Shown one piece after another: positions 1-9,859 of a DNA stretch of 64,000 nt (positions are counted from its first letter, which is position 1; every line of letters begins with the position of its first letter). The notes below the pieces were generated by a model. It had not been told where the DNA came from and did not search any database. It worked only from the letters and a program-made list of their open reading frames with translations. This DNA comes from Solen grandis. Taxonomy: Eukaryota; Mollusca; Bivalvia; Adapedonta; Solenidae. A program made the translations under genes and the position numbers. The DNA lies in contig CM037781.1 in NCBI GenBank assembly GCA_021229015.1, forward strand, positions 35,880,759-35,944,758. Direction: 5' to 3'.

Positions 1-1
1 G

Positions 2-124
2 ACAAATGCATTGATTCATGAATGGAACAATCTTCCCAACGGCCTTGTACAACGTTACGTCAATTCGATGCGACGACGCGTGGATACACTCATTAGAGCT
101 AGAGGTGCTCACGTCCGATATTGA
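2..124 (+). CDS. Tc1/mariner transposase, C-terminal end (cut by window start)
   Basis: The first frame-2 stretch reads 40 codons and stops at TGA (122-124). It carries the pattern EW-N-LP-..-V-SM-RR-..-IRARGAHVRY, which matches the C-terminal tail of Tc1-like DDE transposases (EW..I......L..SM..R....I...G..T.Y). This tail lies after the last catalytic acidic residue, so no catalytic motif is visible. The 5' part lies outside the window, so I cannot tell whether the gene is intact. The reading is clean, with no stop or frameshift in 40 codons, which suggests a fairly young copy. I did not find a convincing terminal inverted repeat in the next 500 bases. Confidence 0.75.
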   Translation, partial: TNALIHEWNNLPNGLVQRYVNSMRRRVDTLIRARGAHVRY

Positions 125-600
125 TTTCAATACCAGAACACTTGCACATTATTAAATTGTGATCTAAAGGGTTAAAATTCACCAGAAAAAAATGTCAATG
201 CCATTACATCCAAACTGATAAATTCAATTTTGACCCCTATCATTGAAATTACGTAATTTAACCAACTTAAATCATGACCAATAAAACCAAAATGCATATC
301 TGGGTTGGGAATGGATCATTTTAACATGCCCAAAAGTTGTTGTCATGCTGTATTGTATATTTTCTGAAAAAATGAATAAAACATACACTGCCAGGTTTCT
401 TTTTTGTTGAGTATACATTAGACAAAAAATATAAAGAAGAGGTCAAGGGTGCCCTATATTTCTCACTTGAATTCAACTGCTACAGAGAAAAGCTTAATTA
501 AAAATGAAATTGAATATTCAGAAGATAAGAAGCAAAGGGTAAAATCCTGTAATAAAAATCCCATTTAAATGTGTTGACATGGCTAACCTGACTTGATACT
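125..600. other. No gene seen; flank of Tc1-like transposase
   Basis: AT-rich sequence directly downstream of the transposase stop codon. It may include the 3' untranslated part and terminal repeat of that element, but the partner end is outside the window, so this cannot be tested here. No reading frame or repeat was recognised. Confidence 0.4.
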
Positions 601-1850
601 GATCATATTCTATAGAGTTTCATCAAACTCTTCCCAGTGGTTAAAGAGGAGATTCAGTTAAAATATATCTATCGTTATTTCTGGCAACCATCTTGCTCGT
701 GGACCAGAAGGAGTTTAGCTATTTTTGTACAGTAAACCCGAAAGAACATTCATATTGAGATTTCTACTCATATGGGGCGTTATCAGCTCTGCTGGCCATT
801 TTGTTCAGTGGACCAGAATGGTTTAAGCTATCATCAGATGATCATTCCTATTGAGTTCTATCAAAATCTGCTCAGCGGTTTAGGAAAATATGTTAAGGGG
901 CCTCCGTGGCCGAGAGGGTAAAGTCTCTGAATTTTACACTCACTCAGCCCCTCACCGCGTAGATTCGGCAGGGTCATTCGGATTTGCATGTGAGGAAGCC
1001 TTCCAGCTGGCTTGCGGTAGGTCGGTGGTTCTACCCGGATGCCTCCGTGCATTCGGGGTCTTCCTCCACCTGTTATTAGCTGGACGTCGCTATATGACTG
1101 AAATACTGTCGAAGCGACGGTAAACTCAAATAGTCAAATCAAGTCAAGTTAGGAAAACGTGTTTTTTTTTCTATTCTCAGCTCTGGCGACCTTCTTCTTC
1201 AACAGACTGGAACCATTTTAGCATTTCTTTTTGTGTACAGTTTTACAGAAGGATCATCATTCAAATAAAGTTTCAACAAAACCTGCTCAGCGATTTATGA
1301 ACTGTCATTTAAAGCAAAAGGTGACAAAGTGAAATCAGCCATTTCTTTTATAATTCAAGAGCCATAACTCCTAATAGAATTGACCGATATCAGCCATACT
1401 CATACTTGTCCGAGATATTATAGCAATAAAAACTAAAACAAAATAAAGAGAAGATTGATTTAGAAATGAAGGTGCTAGAGAGTCAACATACTGTGGACGA
1501 CCTATTTCTATTTTTAGCTCTGAAGGCCATCTTTTTCAGGTCATCTGAATGATTGAAGCTATTTTAGTAAATTACCAACCAGCGAACATCGATCATTCCT
1601 ACAAAAATTTTCAACAAAGTCTGCTCGGTGGTGTAGAAGGAGATGCCTTTAAAGATTCTTTTACTTTTACATATGGGGACCATCAGCAGTGAGGAACTAT
1701 TTAAGCAATCTATGTACACTACACCCATGGACTATTCGTGTAAAGTATTAGTAAAATCTGTTCAGCGGTTTAAGAGGAGATGCTGTTTGAAGCAAATGTT
1801 GATGACGCATGACGGACACCGTCTGATACCACTTCGAGCTCAGTTGAGCT
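600..1850 (+). repeat. Degenerate tandem array, unit about 140 bp
   Basis: A phrase of the form TTTCA-CAAAA-CTGCTCAGCGGTTTA-GAGGAGATG recurs near 632, 870, 1284, 1622 and 1759. Between copies there are echoes of ATATGGGGACCATCAGC and of TGGACCAGAATG-TTTAAGCTA. After removing the SINE that splits the array, two spacings are near 140 bp and the others look like unequal multiples. The copies are strongly diverged. It has the style of dispersed invertebrate repeats with internal tandem units. No open frame spans it. Confidence 0.55.
881..1163 (+). mobile_element. SINE family 1 (tRNA-derived), full-length with target duplication
   Basis: The body is about 895-1149. The head is tRNA-like: an A-box region GTGGCCGAGAGGGTAAAG near 906, of the Leu/Ser type, and a damaged B box near 960 (GATTCGGC; other copies read GGGTTCGAAACCC). 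The tRNA-unrelated body follows (GAGGAAGCCTTCCAGC, then CGTCGCTATATGACTGAAAT), ending in a short (TCAAR)n-like tail. Imperfect target duplications flank it: TAGGAAAATATGTT (881-894) and TAGGAAAACGTGTT (1150-1163), two mismatches in 14. It sits inside the degenerate tandem array and so is younger than it. SINEs encode no protein and rely on a LINE for movement. Confidence 0.85.
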
Positions 1851-2640
1851 AAAAACAAACTTGGAGTGTGTGTTATTAAGTCACATGATATGACGCAAGA
1901 AAATTATGGGATAAGATTATATGTGAACTCTTTTATCTTTAGCAAGCAAGATTTTTAAAGTGTGGGAGGATCATGGTGAATCTTATCAGCAGTGTTGGTG
2001 TAACTGATGAAATGGGTGAATCTTTCCCGAGTTTCCGGTGACATGACTGAGAAGTATCCAAAGTTGATAATTCTATCTTTTACCGAAGATGATAGGGTGT
2101 TATCATGTCCATGGCGTTACAAGTGGATCCCGCATGTATATCTTTCAAAAACACCGCGTTCATTAAGCCATTTTAGAGAGGGAAAGTTAAAATAACTTTA
2201 GCTCGATATACATGACGTCACGTCTTTTAATTGAGACTGCCCACTGGGAATTGTAAAGACACAAGACAAAAGAGAAAAAGAAACTATAGTAGATGCGTTA
2301 CAAAAGCAAAAGTAAGTAATGAAAAAGCTGATTTCATTTTTAGATCGTACTTTCACACGTCTGGTCATAACCATTGAAATTGACAATGATTTGAAAAGAA
2401 TCCATTTATTATAATTCAAATTTATGTAATTTTTCATTCGTTATAATTAGGGAAATACATTAACTAGGATCTTGATATATTTTTCCACGATATGGAGGCA
2501 TCATTTTGAAGTAGGTCGATATAGATTAAAAAAACTAACTCTGATGTAACTCTATGTAGGCAAATGTAACGATAAAATATTGACACCTAATTTTCTCTAA
2601 CATAGTTTTCTTCCCATTAGAGCATACGTTTTTAGTTTAT
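1851..2640. other. No gene seen; outside the inverted repeat
   Basis: AT-rich sequence between the degenerate array and the outer breakpoint of the left arm. A 60-codon open stretch at 2007-2195 has no recognisable motif and no second line of support. Nothing else recognised. Confidence 0.4.
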
Positions 2641-3679
2641 GTTAATGACTGTTCTTGGCAAAGCTTTAAATGCTTTTTACCCAAAGTTACCTGATAATGT
2701 TCATTTTTCTGGCTCGTTAATCATGGATTGTTTAACTTTTATATAAGTAAACTTTACGTGATTCCATTAACACTATTCCACGATCAATTACGATTCGATT
2801 AAGATTTGCCTAAAAAAAAAGTGCCGCGTCAATTTAAAAAATATCTATTTTTTTTTACTTGTCATATCCTAAAACTTTCTTAGAAGCGATGACTGCTCCT
2901 GCACACGAAGGTAGTTCAAGGACTCACTAGCCCAATTTAACCCAAGGAAGCAAATAAAACTACTGCTTAAATCCCTTAAACGCATAAGATTCACTAGATG
3001 AATATGCTTTGTTCTACAAATGTTGTATTTTTAATTTTCTTGGTCATGTGCATGTTTGGTGGCGCATTATTGAAGACTAGGACAGCAACTAATCAACATT
3101 TCTCTGCTGTGATATTTTTTTGACATTCTAATATCAAGTTTTACCTCATACTGATAGAGGGAGATAGCCGACAAGACACGTAACATTGCCAAAATACAAC
3201 ACAGATAGTAAGTTGTGTTTAATAAAACACTTTGACCAAAGCTGGTATACTCACTGTGTGAAACTTTTTTTCTTTCATTCAATATTGCTGAGTTTCTTTT
3301 CCGCGAATACAAGACGATTCCTTTCAGAAATTAATACTATTCCTTTGTTTACAGGTTTTAAAGAAGCTTTTTTTAAGAATTCATTTCAATAAAATTTAGA
3401 TTGAAGAAATGTTCTTGGGGTGTGATTACCACCACGCAAATTGTCAATATCCGCATAAGAGTCATGCAAACATGCAATTTCCTGATATCTGTTAACATTT
3501 GTTCTTAATTAGGACGGTTGTTAATGTGTATAAGTGTAATATAGTTGCTTAGAATCATCGGAAACATCTAACGCTAACGGGATTAATGACACAGAAAGGA
3601 TCAAATTATGTAATAAGTGATCTGTATTGCATATTTATAAACGTTCTTTTTCTTTGAAAAACAATCTAAAAAAAACCAA

Positions 3680-3681
<2 letters not shown>

Positions 3682-3731
<50 letters not shown>
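3682..3731. repeat. (AT)n microsatellite
   Basis: About 25 uninterrupted AT dinucleotides. The right arm has a slightly different length at the mirrored place (about 53089-53142), as expected for alleles or diverged duplicates. Confidence 0.95.
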
Positions 3732-3733
<2 letters not shown>

Positions 3734-4377
3734 AGAACATTAAGAAATAGTAAGATTAACCCAAAGAGTTATGTAATGTATCATTAATGCTATCAATTCA
3801 GGTTTTCATGATGGCACTAGACAATTACTTTAGAATAAGTGATATACGTTGTATTAGGTAAACGATCACGTTTACAGAACCATATTTTGTATTTGACAAA
3901 AGAACTAATATTCGTTATCCTTATGTGTATGACAAATTAAGAAGATAATAACCTTAATTTTTAAATTTTATTGACAATGCTTTATGTAATTCCATACATA
4001 TAAGGAAGTGTATAACAAGCTACTTTCAAATGTCTGAGCTATTGTTGATAGGAAACGGAACCGAAAAAAATATGTAAAGCACAAAGCAGAATTACCATGC
4101 TGTGTACACTTTATGACCTGAAATAAACAACCCATATCGGAGACCCAAGTACTACTTTTCACATATTATTGAACATTTACGAGGTTATGATTAGAACCAG
4201 GAAAATATTAAAACATTCATAATCGTATCATCCTTTCTTTATATTCATTTATAATTTGAAAACTCGAGGCTGTAGCAAAATATAATCGAAAACTAGTTTA
4301 AACACACTTCTGAATTTTCACAAATTGTCACGTCCTATATTGCAATTACCTAAGTAGTACTGTGAACGTTGGGCTAG

Positions 4378-4550
4378 TACAGTGAAACCTCTTAACAACG
4401 GTATTCATTATAACAGCAACCTTTTTATAACAGCAGTAGGCTTAAAAACTGAAGTGAATAATTCTTCTATGTCTCTTTTCTTTACAATGGCAATGGCAAC
4501 AGCAAATATCACTGAAACAAACACCACCGTTGTAAAGAGAGTTGACTGTA
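4378..4550. mobile_element. MITE with pogo/Tigger-like inverted ends and TA target
   Basis: The element spans 4380-4548. Its start, CAGTGAAACCTCTTAACAAC, is inverted at its end (CGTTGTAAAGAGAGTTGACTG), with GGT/ACC extending the match. TA dinucleotides flank both ends (4378-4379, 4549-4550), the target duplication of Tc1/mariner/pogo elements. A start of CAGT-AAACCTCT resembles pogo/Tigger-like ends. It is 169 bp with no transposase, so it is non-autonomous. A short open frame across it (4382-4609) is incidental. Mirrored at 52280-52452. Confidence 0.75.
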
Positions 4551-5263
4551 TTTTAAATTGGCATCTGGTCGCCGCAGAATTGGCGATGTTATTGTCAATA
4601 TGGTTTTGAAAAGTCTTTTTGGGATTACGGCTTTTCACGGATAAACAGAATATTTATTTCGTCATATCTGTTATCTCTTTATGTTTAAAATATCAATATA
4701 CTCGTAAATATCAATTTTATCTTTCTCAACAAAGATGATTTTAACGATCAAAATATTCCATTAGAATTGAAGGCAATGAAAAAGATTTATTGAACACGGT
4801 AATCTGAAAGTTATGTCAGTTAATATATAAATTGTATTCATTCATAAAGATAGGTCATAATAATCCTCTGTCTTCATGACAACATCATATTAAGGCAAAG
4901 ACGTCTAATGTATTTATATATAATGGTACGTCTAAGATGGTGCGGGTGGTAACAAACATGTTTTCCAATTGACTGAATTTGCATTTTGAATTTTCCTTAA
5001 TTTAGTGATTCATACTTTATTTTATTTAAAGGAATCATGGTTTTCCGTGAATTATCAGTTTATATAAACACAATGATTGATCGAATACAACAGCGGTAAA
5101 AGTGCATGTCACCAAAAGTTGCTTTTGTTTTGTTTGCTTTGGTTAATGGGTTCGCAAAATAAACAGAAATATCGAGGAAATAAAATAATAACTCTTTACC
5201 AAAATGTTAAAATATGGTAAGCGACAATAAAACATGTCATAGTTTAATTACAGAACCTGTGGG

Positions 5264-5490
5264 GCCTCCGTGGCCGATAGGGTCGCTGACTTTAACACTC
5301 ACTCAGCCCCTAACCGCGTTGGTTCGAAACCAGGCAGGGTCATTCGGATTTTCATGTGAGGAAACCTTCCAGCTGGCTTGCGGTAGGTCGGTGGTTCTAC
5401 CCGGATGCCTCCGTGCATTCGGAGTCTTTCTACACCTGTTATTAGCTGGACGTCGCTATATGACTGAAATACTGTCGAAGCGACGGTAAA
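5264..5490 (+). mobile_element. SINE family 1 copy
   Basis: GCCTCCGTGGCCGATAGGGT forms the tRNA-like start and A-box region; TTGGTTCGAAACC is a good B box near 5319. The shared body follows and ends at CGAAGCGACGGTAAA. The tail is shorter than in the copy at 895. I did not find a clean target duplication. Present in both arms (51238-51464), so it predates their separation. Confidence 0.85.
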
Positions 5491-5584
5491 TTGGTTTTGA
5501 TTAGAATGTGCTTGCTTTGATTCTCGAAATATTCTGGAATTTTTTTTCATCATATGTTAAGATGATGTCATGAACTTATGATAA

Positions 5585-5730
5585 AGTTTCTGTAATTCTT
5601 CCGCTACATTTCGGACCTCATAGCCTTTCACGGAGATAACTAAGGTTTTCTAATGTTTCATGAGGGTACCTTAGTTATCTTGGTGGAGGTTAAGTAGTCC
5701 ACGACGTAGCGGAACCATTTCAGGGACTTT
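5585..5730. mobile_element. Fold-back hairpin element (MITE-like)
   Basis: The whole 146-bp segment can fold on itself. The outer arms pair TTCCGCTACATTTCGGAC (5600) with GTCCACGACGTAGCGGAA (5697-5714), extending outward through AGTTTCTG/CAGGGACT. The inner arms pair GAGATAACTAAGGT with ACCTTAGTTATCTT. No coding capacity. Mirrored intact at 50998-51143. Confidence 0.7.
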
Positions 5731-7019
5731 ACCTTAAACTGATTTTTTTTTCAAAATTGTATTACACGCAAGTAGGTAGACCAAAGACAAGACTTACATT
5801 GATCAATCGTTAACGCATTCAATTGAGTTCAAAGTCATTTATTTACGAAATGATTATGGAAAGAGATGTTGACAGTTTATAATTCCGAGTTAGAGTTAAA
5901 ATATTGAGCTAGATTCAAGATTCATTTAATTTTTTATTCAGTGACTAAATATTTTTTTTTACATGATCCAGTGTAATATATTTAAACAAAGGTTAATGTA
6001 TAATTGGAGCAATTTATTCACAACATATCAATTATAGAACAAATTTCTAGTTATGAACAATCAAATACGGCAAATAAAGTTGTGTTAATAACAGCAGAAA
6101 TCATCAGATAATCCTATAATGTTTGATAAACTTACTTTATTCGGTAATATTTTCTTGCTTTTAGTTTTCCAAGACATAAACGAGAACTCGGACGTTTCTA
6201 TTTCAAAATGAAAGAAATTCGTGATATTTAAGACAGTTATTGAGAGAGATAGCAAACTACCATAACTTATGTCTATAAAAGTAAGATATTAAAATATTTA
6301 ATAAACTATTATTAAATTGTACCTTATAAAAGAACTGAAAAAATGTAATAGAAATGTAATAGAAAGAGCTCTTTTGAAAAACAAATGCAGTAATGGTATT
6401 TTCAAATATGTTACTTTGACCTGGTTTATCATGTTTCCTTTTAGAAATTAATCTGTCTCTTAAGACAAAATAGAAAATGGATCAGCGATAGAGCATCTGT
6501 AAAAAGATAAAATACCAGAAATTGACGGACCGAAACAAAAATCAAGAGCAATTTAAGACATCTAGCAAATGTGTTCGGTTAGGAATATAATCAGTAAAAT
6601 GAATTGCAGAATCTCAGGATTTCACTTTTTTACCCGGAAATTGTCTTCAAATGGCATTAGATGAAGAGAATTAAAGTTAAGTATAAAAACATGCGAAAGC
6701 TGCTTTGTGTGATAACTATACCAAATAACACTGATTTGAGACAGCAATTTGTATAATGGAACGATTTAATGCCAGCAAAAGTCCCTAAGATCAAATACTT
6801 TAATCTTAATCGTAATCACTTATTAATATGTCTAGTATCTGATGGAACATGAATATAACTGTTACACTGAGTACGTAATATATTATTATGATTAAAATAA
6901 AAATATGTTTTATTTTACTTTTTGAAATTTATATATATGTATACATATTATATCTAAAGTGGAGGTGTCTAGAAGGGTGAAAACCCTTGTGGACATTTAA
7001 AAAAACAAAACAAAAAAAA

Positions 7020-7315
7020 ACAACAGTACATGATGTACATTGCAGTCTGAGGTCAGTATGAACTACTTAAGGACTGAGAGCTTTTAGAGACACTAGGTAG
7101 TAGTCTGTACAATTCGCCAAACATGAGGACTGGGTGCATGTAAGGACCCATCACTGTGGTCTGTGGAGAGTTTGGTCTACTTAAGGAGCACTATAGTGCA
7201 GTCTAGGGTCAGTGTAACCTGCTTGAGAACAAGGTACCCTTAGGAACACTACAATGCAGTCTGGGGACAATTAAACCTACTTGAGGACTAGGTACCTTAC
7301 ATTGCAATTCACAGA
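7020..7315. repeat. Degenerate tandem repeat, unit about 57 bp
   Basis: The phrase GCAGTCTGGGG-CAGT-TAA-CTACTTGAGGAC starts near 7042, 7099, 7156, 7198 and 7256. Most spacings are 57-58 bases and one is about 42. The copies are diverged. Mirrored at about 49326-49625. Confidence 0.7.
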
Positions 7316-7320
7316 CTATC

Positions 7321-7560
7321 GATGAGTCCAAATACCTATAATGACAAAGATTGGCAAGTAATCAAAATCACTCAAAATCACGCGGCAGATTGTCCAGATC
7401 TCGCAAAGTTATGTTTGCAAATTTCTGCTATTCCCTTTGATATATTTGAAAGTAATTCGTATCTTGCAATAGAATGATACATTACCTTCAAAATGATACC
7501 TAATATATTCAAATTAGTAAAGAAATAAAAAAGTTTTATGTAAAATACAGAAGCCCCTGC
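7321..7560 (+). pseudogene. Broken counterpart of the 108-codon frame at 48995-49321
   Basis: The same sequence as the minus-strand open frame in the right arm, but here the frame is closed by TGA within GAATGATACATTACC near 7475. About 35 bases here are absent from the right arm, and the 1.5-kb element begins just after. The product is not recognised. The downstream part belongs to a dispersed repeat also present at 15905-16065, so this is more likely repeat sequence than a host exon. Confidence 0.35.
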
Positions 7561-7574
7561 ATGAACATTTTTTT

Positions 7575-9065
7575 ATGCTCACCGAAGGTGACGCATATAG
7601 TCGCCGCTTCGTCCGTCCGTCCGTCCGTTCGTCCGTCACACTTTCCTTGTCCGGACTATTTCTCAGGAACTAACGGCTTGAATTCAACGAAACTTTATGG
7701 GAAGCTTTATTACCAAGAGGAGATGCGCATATCGTCAGCATGACCCGATTCCTAATTTTTTCACAGAGTTATGGCCCATTGACTTTTCGGCCTATAGTAC
7801 ATATTGCATGATTCTTGTCCGGGCTATTTCTCAGGAAGTAATGGCTTGAATTCAACGAAACTTTATGGGAAGCTTTATTACCAAGAGGAGATGCGCATAT
7901 TGTCAGCATGACCCGATTCCTAAATTTTTCAAAGAGTTAAGGCCCCTTAACTTTTTGGCCTATAGTACATATTGCATGATTCTTGTCCGGGCTATTTCTC
8001 AGGAACTAATGGCTTGAATTCAACAAAACTTTATGGGAAGCTTTATTACCAAGAGTAGATCGCATATCGTCGCGTGACCTGGTTCCTCAATTTTTCACAG
8101 AGTTATGGCCCCTTGACTTTTTGGCCTATAGTACATATTGCATGATTCTTGTCCGGGCTATTTCTCAGGAACTAATGGCTTGAATTCAATGAAACTTTAT
8201 GGGAAGCTTTATTACCAAGGAGATGCGCATATCGTCAGCATGACCCGATTCCTAAATTTTTCAAAGAGTTAAGGCCCATTGACTTTTCGGCCTATAGTAC
8301 ATATTGCATGATTCTTGTCCGGGCTATTTCTCAGGAACTAATGGCTTGAATTCAACAAAACTTTATGGGAAGCTTTATCACCAAGAGTAGATACGCATAT
8401 CGTCGGCGTGACCTGGTTCCTCAATTTTTCACAGAGTTATGGCCCCTTGACTTTTTGGCCTATAGTTCATGTTGCATGATTCTTGTCCGGGCTATTTCTC
8501 AGGAACTAATGCCTTGAATTCAACGAAATTTTATGGGAAGCTTTATTACCAAGAGTAGATACGCATATCGTCGACGTGACCTGGTTCCTCAATTTTTAAG
8601 AGAGTTATGGCCCCTACTACCATGTTGTTGACTAATATTCATGTCATTTGCCTAATTTAACAGGAGATATCATTTAAACAAAACCCCACAAAATTCAATA
8701 TGCTAGTAATGTCAATCATAATCATGTCAGCTAATTGTTGTTTAGGCCATTATACACTATTTCAAATATCCAGTCATATGTCAAGAGTGTTGGTTAACCT
8801 CTTTGATATGAGCACACATTGAAATGTATGACTTAATTTTTAGTAGTATAAAAAAAAAAAATGAAAGAAATTATCATATTAAATAGTAAACTGTTATAAG
8901 TCTCCAAATTAGTTGGTAAAACATCTCATCTGATGAGGAGAATAGATATGATTTAGGAATGGGGATTTCAACATATCCTCCCACCCATTGACCAAGGCCT
9001 TATTTGTAACAATGACGTTCTTCGGGGAGCATCTGTCAGTTCTACTGACTTTCTTGTTTTAGTTG
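7575..9065. mobile_element. Non-autonomous element with 167-bp tandem core, left arm only
   Basis: The right arm goes straight from GCATGAAC-T(n) to CTGCTACACTGG; here about 1.5 kb lies between those marks. The insert opens with ATGCTCACCGAAGG (7575) and near its end carries the inverted match CTTCGGGGAGCAT (9020-9032), giving short imperfect terminal inverted repeats. Next come a (CGTC)n-rich stretch (7605-7640), a six-copy tandem core (7647 to about 8640) and 400 bases of unique tail. No transposase frame is present. The bases after 9032 may be element or lost host sequence, so the right edge is uncertain. Short inverted ends around a tandem core of 160-190 bp is an architecture known from bivalve non-autonomous elements; membership of a named family is not shown. 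Confidence 0.65.
7647..8640 (+). repeat. Tandem repeat, six units of about 167 bp
   Basis: Units start with TTGTCCGG-CTATTTCTCAGG at 7647, 7815, 7983, 8149, 8315 and 8483, so the spacings are 168, 168, 166, 166 and 168. Each unit continues with TTTATGGGAAGCTTTAT, GCGCATATCGTC and GAGTTATGGCCC. Copies are very alike, which suggests recent amplification or homogenisation. The last unit decays near 8620. Confidence 0.9.
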
Positions 9066-9700
9066 TTTTCTGCTACACTGGTTGAATTTACATCAAAATT
9101 TTAATGTATTTTCAAAACTAGTTAAACTGGAAATATTTTCTTGTATTAGAAAAATGATACTTTTATAAGAAAGTTTTTTTTCTCTGTGATTTTTCCATAT
9201 ATTTTAGACAGTTTGCAAAATTCAGTGACCTGCTGCGTGACAAAATAATAGTTTCCTCTGTCTGTCACAGGAGTTTCCTATCTTTGTTTAATAGGTGAAT
9301 CCAAATATGGGTCCACACTCCATTTATACAAAGATTCTGAAGAAGACGTATTGAAAGACTAATATGTGATTACATTCACCGCTGAACCCAATGGAATGTA
9401 TACGTAAACAATGCATACAGAAAATAATCCTAGCTGCTTAATGGTTAATAAATTTCTGACAAAACTGACACTGTGACACATTCATGTTTCAACAGTAAAC
9501 ACGGGCAATATACAGTACTAAAATGACGTCACCATGTGGTGTCGCGGGAAAAAACCTATTTATTTGAATGAGCAGTATTTAATTAACGTAGATTTATTCA
9601 TGCAAGAAATTGTCACTTTATTTTACCTTTAATATCACTGAAAACATTTTGACTGTTAAAAGTAGTATTTGTTGGGCTTGACACATTTTTATTTTCGAAA

Positions 9701-9859
9701 CAGCAGTAATATGTTGTTGTTGTTGTATTTGGGTTTACCGTCGCTGCGATAGTATTTCAATCATATAGCGACGTCCAGCTAATTACAGGTGGAGGAAGAC
9801 CCCGAGTACACAGAGGTACCCGGGTAGAACCACCGACCTACCGCAAGCAGCAGTAATAT
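9701..9859 (-). mobile_element. SINE family 1, 5'-truncated, left arm only
   Basis: The insert (9713-9847) reads on the minus strand. Its tail is the ACAAC-type run (GTTGTTGTTGTTG on +), followed by the reverse complement of the SINE1 3' half, stopping at CCGACCTACCGCAAG. The tRNA head is missing. Perfect 12-bp target duplications CAGCAGTAATAT lie at 9701-9712 and 9848-9859. The right arm has one copy of the site and no insert (near 48463-48474), so this is a clean presence/absence pair. Confidence 0.9.

Noticed and set aside
5214..5489. 91-codon frame with copies elsewhere in the window
   Set aside because: It is SINE1 read as protein. The same frame appears in each SINE1 copy because the copies share sequence.
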